This document shows, piece by piece, positions 62,940 to 64,000 of a stretch of DNA of 64,000 nucleotides. Source of the DNA: Prinia subflava (Eukaryota > Chordata > Aves > Passeriformes > Cisticolidae); NCBI RefSeq assembly GCF_021018805.1, contig NC_086283.1:59855803-59919802 (forward strand). The letters run 5' to 3'. A program made the translations under genes and the position numbers. How positions within the stretch are numbered: the first letter of the stretch is position 1; every line of letters begins with the position of its first letter. The notes under the pieces were generated by a model. It did no database searches, was not told where the DNA came from, and was given only the letters and a program-made list of their open reading frames with translations.

Positions 62940-63279
62940 TAGCCACATAGAATGGCATCCAAGGGCTTCTGGAAGAGGAGGAACAGTTTTCTTACAGACT
63001 TAAGTCTTCTCATCTTTCAACCTCTCCACTGCACACCTTTATGTTCTGCCAACTGTTCCATCATAAACAGATACACATCTTTGTCCCAGACTTAATTCCT
63101 GTCATCAACTTTGCATTTTCTGCAATCACCTAGCTGTTGAAATCACTAGGGAAATGTACAAATATACAAGAAATTTTTGCAGTCAGACATGCATCAGGTT
63201 AGCTTACAAACAAATGCCTGGAAAGGGGAAATTTTCAGCCCATTAGTGCCTCCCATTTTTGCTCTGTGTAGCAGCTGTG
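62940..63279. other. Non-coding DNA
   Basis: Nothing recognised. Confidence 0.5.
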
Positions 63280-63298
63280 CTCATGTCATTGACATGAG
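63280..63298. repeat. 9-bp near-palindrome
   Basis: CTCATGTCA and TGACATGAG are exact reverse complements around a single T. It lies two bases before the long hairpin at 63301. Confidence 0.85.
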
Positions 63299-63300
63299 TG

Positions 63301-63346
63301 TTCCAAAGCCACATTCAGCACTAATAGGCTGAATGTGGCTTTGGAA
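63301..63346. repeat. Perfect 19-bp inverted repeat, 8-nt loop
   Basis: The left arm 63301-63319 (TTCCAAAGCCACATTCAGC) and right arm 63328-63346 (GCTGAATGTGGCTTTGGAA) are exact reverse complements around ACTAATAG. There is no mismatch, and pairing ends sharply outside. Together with the neighbouring palindrome it makes a 67-bp structured block. Confidence 0.97.
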
Positions 63347-64000
63347 AATAGAATATTTCTAGATTATTGACAACAGAAACAGAGGAAGGACTGGCTCAGA
63401 AGTCTGAGCCAAGCTCCATGCTGATCACTGCTCGTTTGGTTCAGAAAGTGGTGGTTGCCTCTTGCTCTTGCTCTCCCCTCCGCCCTGTAGTTAGAGTATT
63501 CATCTTTTTTACCTCAGTCAAAAATCCATGGGAAAACAGATACCATTTTTTAAAAATTTAAACATGATTATTGATCAAATTCACACAGATTTTAAAGGTC
63601 AGCACTACATCCAGTGTCCCTCCTCAAAGCCATGCCCCCTCCACAGTCACTAAATTGCATCTTGTACCTGTTTTTCAATAGATGCATACTGATACACAGC
63701 TGGTGATGAGAAAGGTAAACAAAGAGAGGTAGAAGCAATGTGAGCACATAAATGAGCTTGTGATGAAGGCAAAGGGTAGTAATTTTTCTTCAGAACAGAA
63801 AATCAAATACTTCTCTTTCTTCTTCAGGAATGGCTTTCTCTCAAGAGAGCCTGTAAACACTGGCAGACAAAAAGGCAGAGGAGGAGTAAGTCACAAACTG
63901 AAGAAGTCAGATGATATAAGCAGAGTTTTTAGTAGAGAGTAAAACACAGCACAGGCTGCATGCCTGTAGCATGTACAGTTCCCAGAAGGGCTTCTAGCCC
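63347..64000. other. Non-coding DNA
   Basis: No gene is recognised. Short frames on both strands give unfamiliar translations. Confidence 0.5.

Noticed and set aside
1..64000. Novel multi-gene system, CRISPR array or biosynthetic cluster
   Set aside because: No coding gene set exists in the window. The tandem repeats present are microsatellites and homopolymers without spacer structure.

Overview
This window looks like non-coding nuclear DNA from a bird. The evidence is three 5'-truncated CR1 LINE 3' ends with the typical avian CR1 tail (two on the + strand at about 1274-1470 and 28084-28222, one on the - strand at about 696-940), a decayed tRNA-Ile-like sequence of the kind that heads passerine SINEs (- strand, 38301-38373), AT-rich composition, sparse CpG, and many microsatellites and homopolymers. 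The J-like CR1 copy and the tRNA-Ile unit lean towards a songbird, but this is inference. No reading frame on either strand exceeds about 130 codons, which is what AT-rich non-coding DNA of this length gives by chance. There is no bacterial-style operon, rRNA, CRISPR array or recognisable complete gene. The window is best read as a gene desert or the inside of very large introns.

Layout. 1-1500: two CR1 fragments in opposite orientation flanking a short pyrimidine-rich tandem duplication. 1500-14000: plain AT-rich sequence with a TTTG microsatellite, a possible MIR-like SINE core near 4755 and an A/C-rich tract near 7640. 14060-14332: the only open frame whose translation looks somewhat like a real (small, single-pass membrane) protein. 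14333-26700: plain sequence ending in an (ATCC)n array and a (TG)n array. 26870-38370: several moderately GC-richer blocks of unknown origin, a third CR1 fragment and the tRNA-Ile-derived unit. 38400-53200: AT-rich, with a splice-site-framed 45-nt candidate micro-exon at 39676, poly(A) and poly(T) homopolymers, and two remarkable perfect hairpins at 46672 and 49458. 53230-54180: a roughly 1-kb compositional island. 54200-64000: AT-rich, with a small cluster of hairpins at 55230, an A/C-rich tract at 56923, poly(A) tracts at 60680 and 62918, and a third long perfect hairpin at 63301.

The most unusual signal is the set of three perfect inverted repeats with arms of 17, 19 and 23 bp and loops of 3-8 nt. 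Random sequence of this size would almost never contain even one. They may be footprints of short-range template switching during replication, or hairpin-forming RNA or DNA elements. No coherent multi-gene system was found, and functional claims beyond the repeats are deliberately weak.
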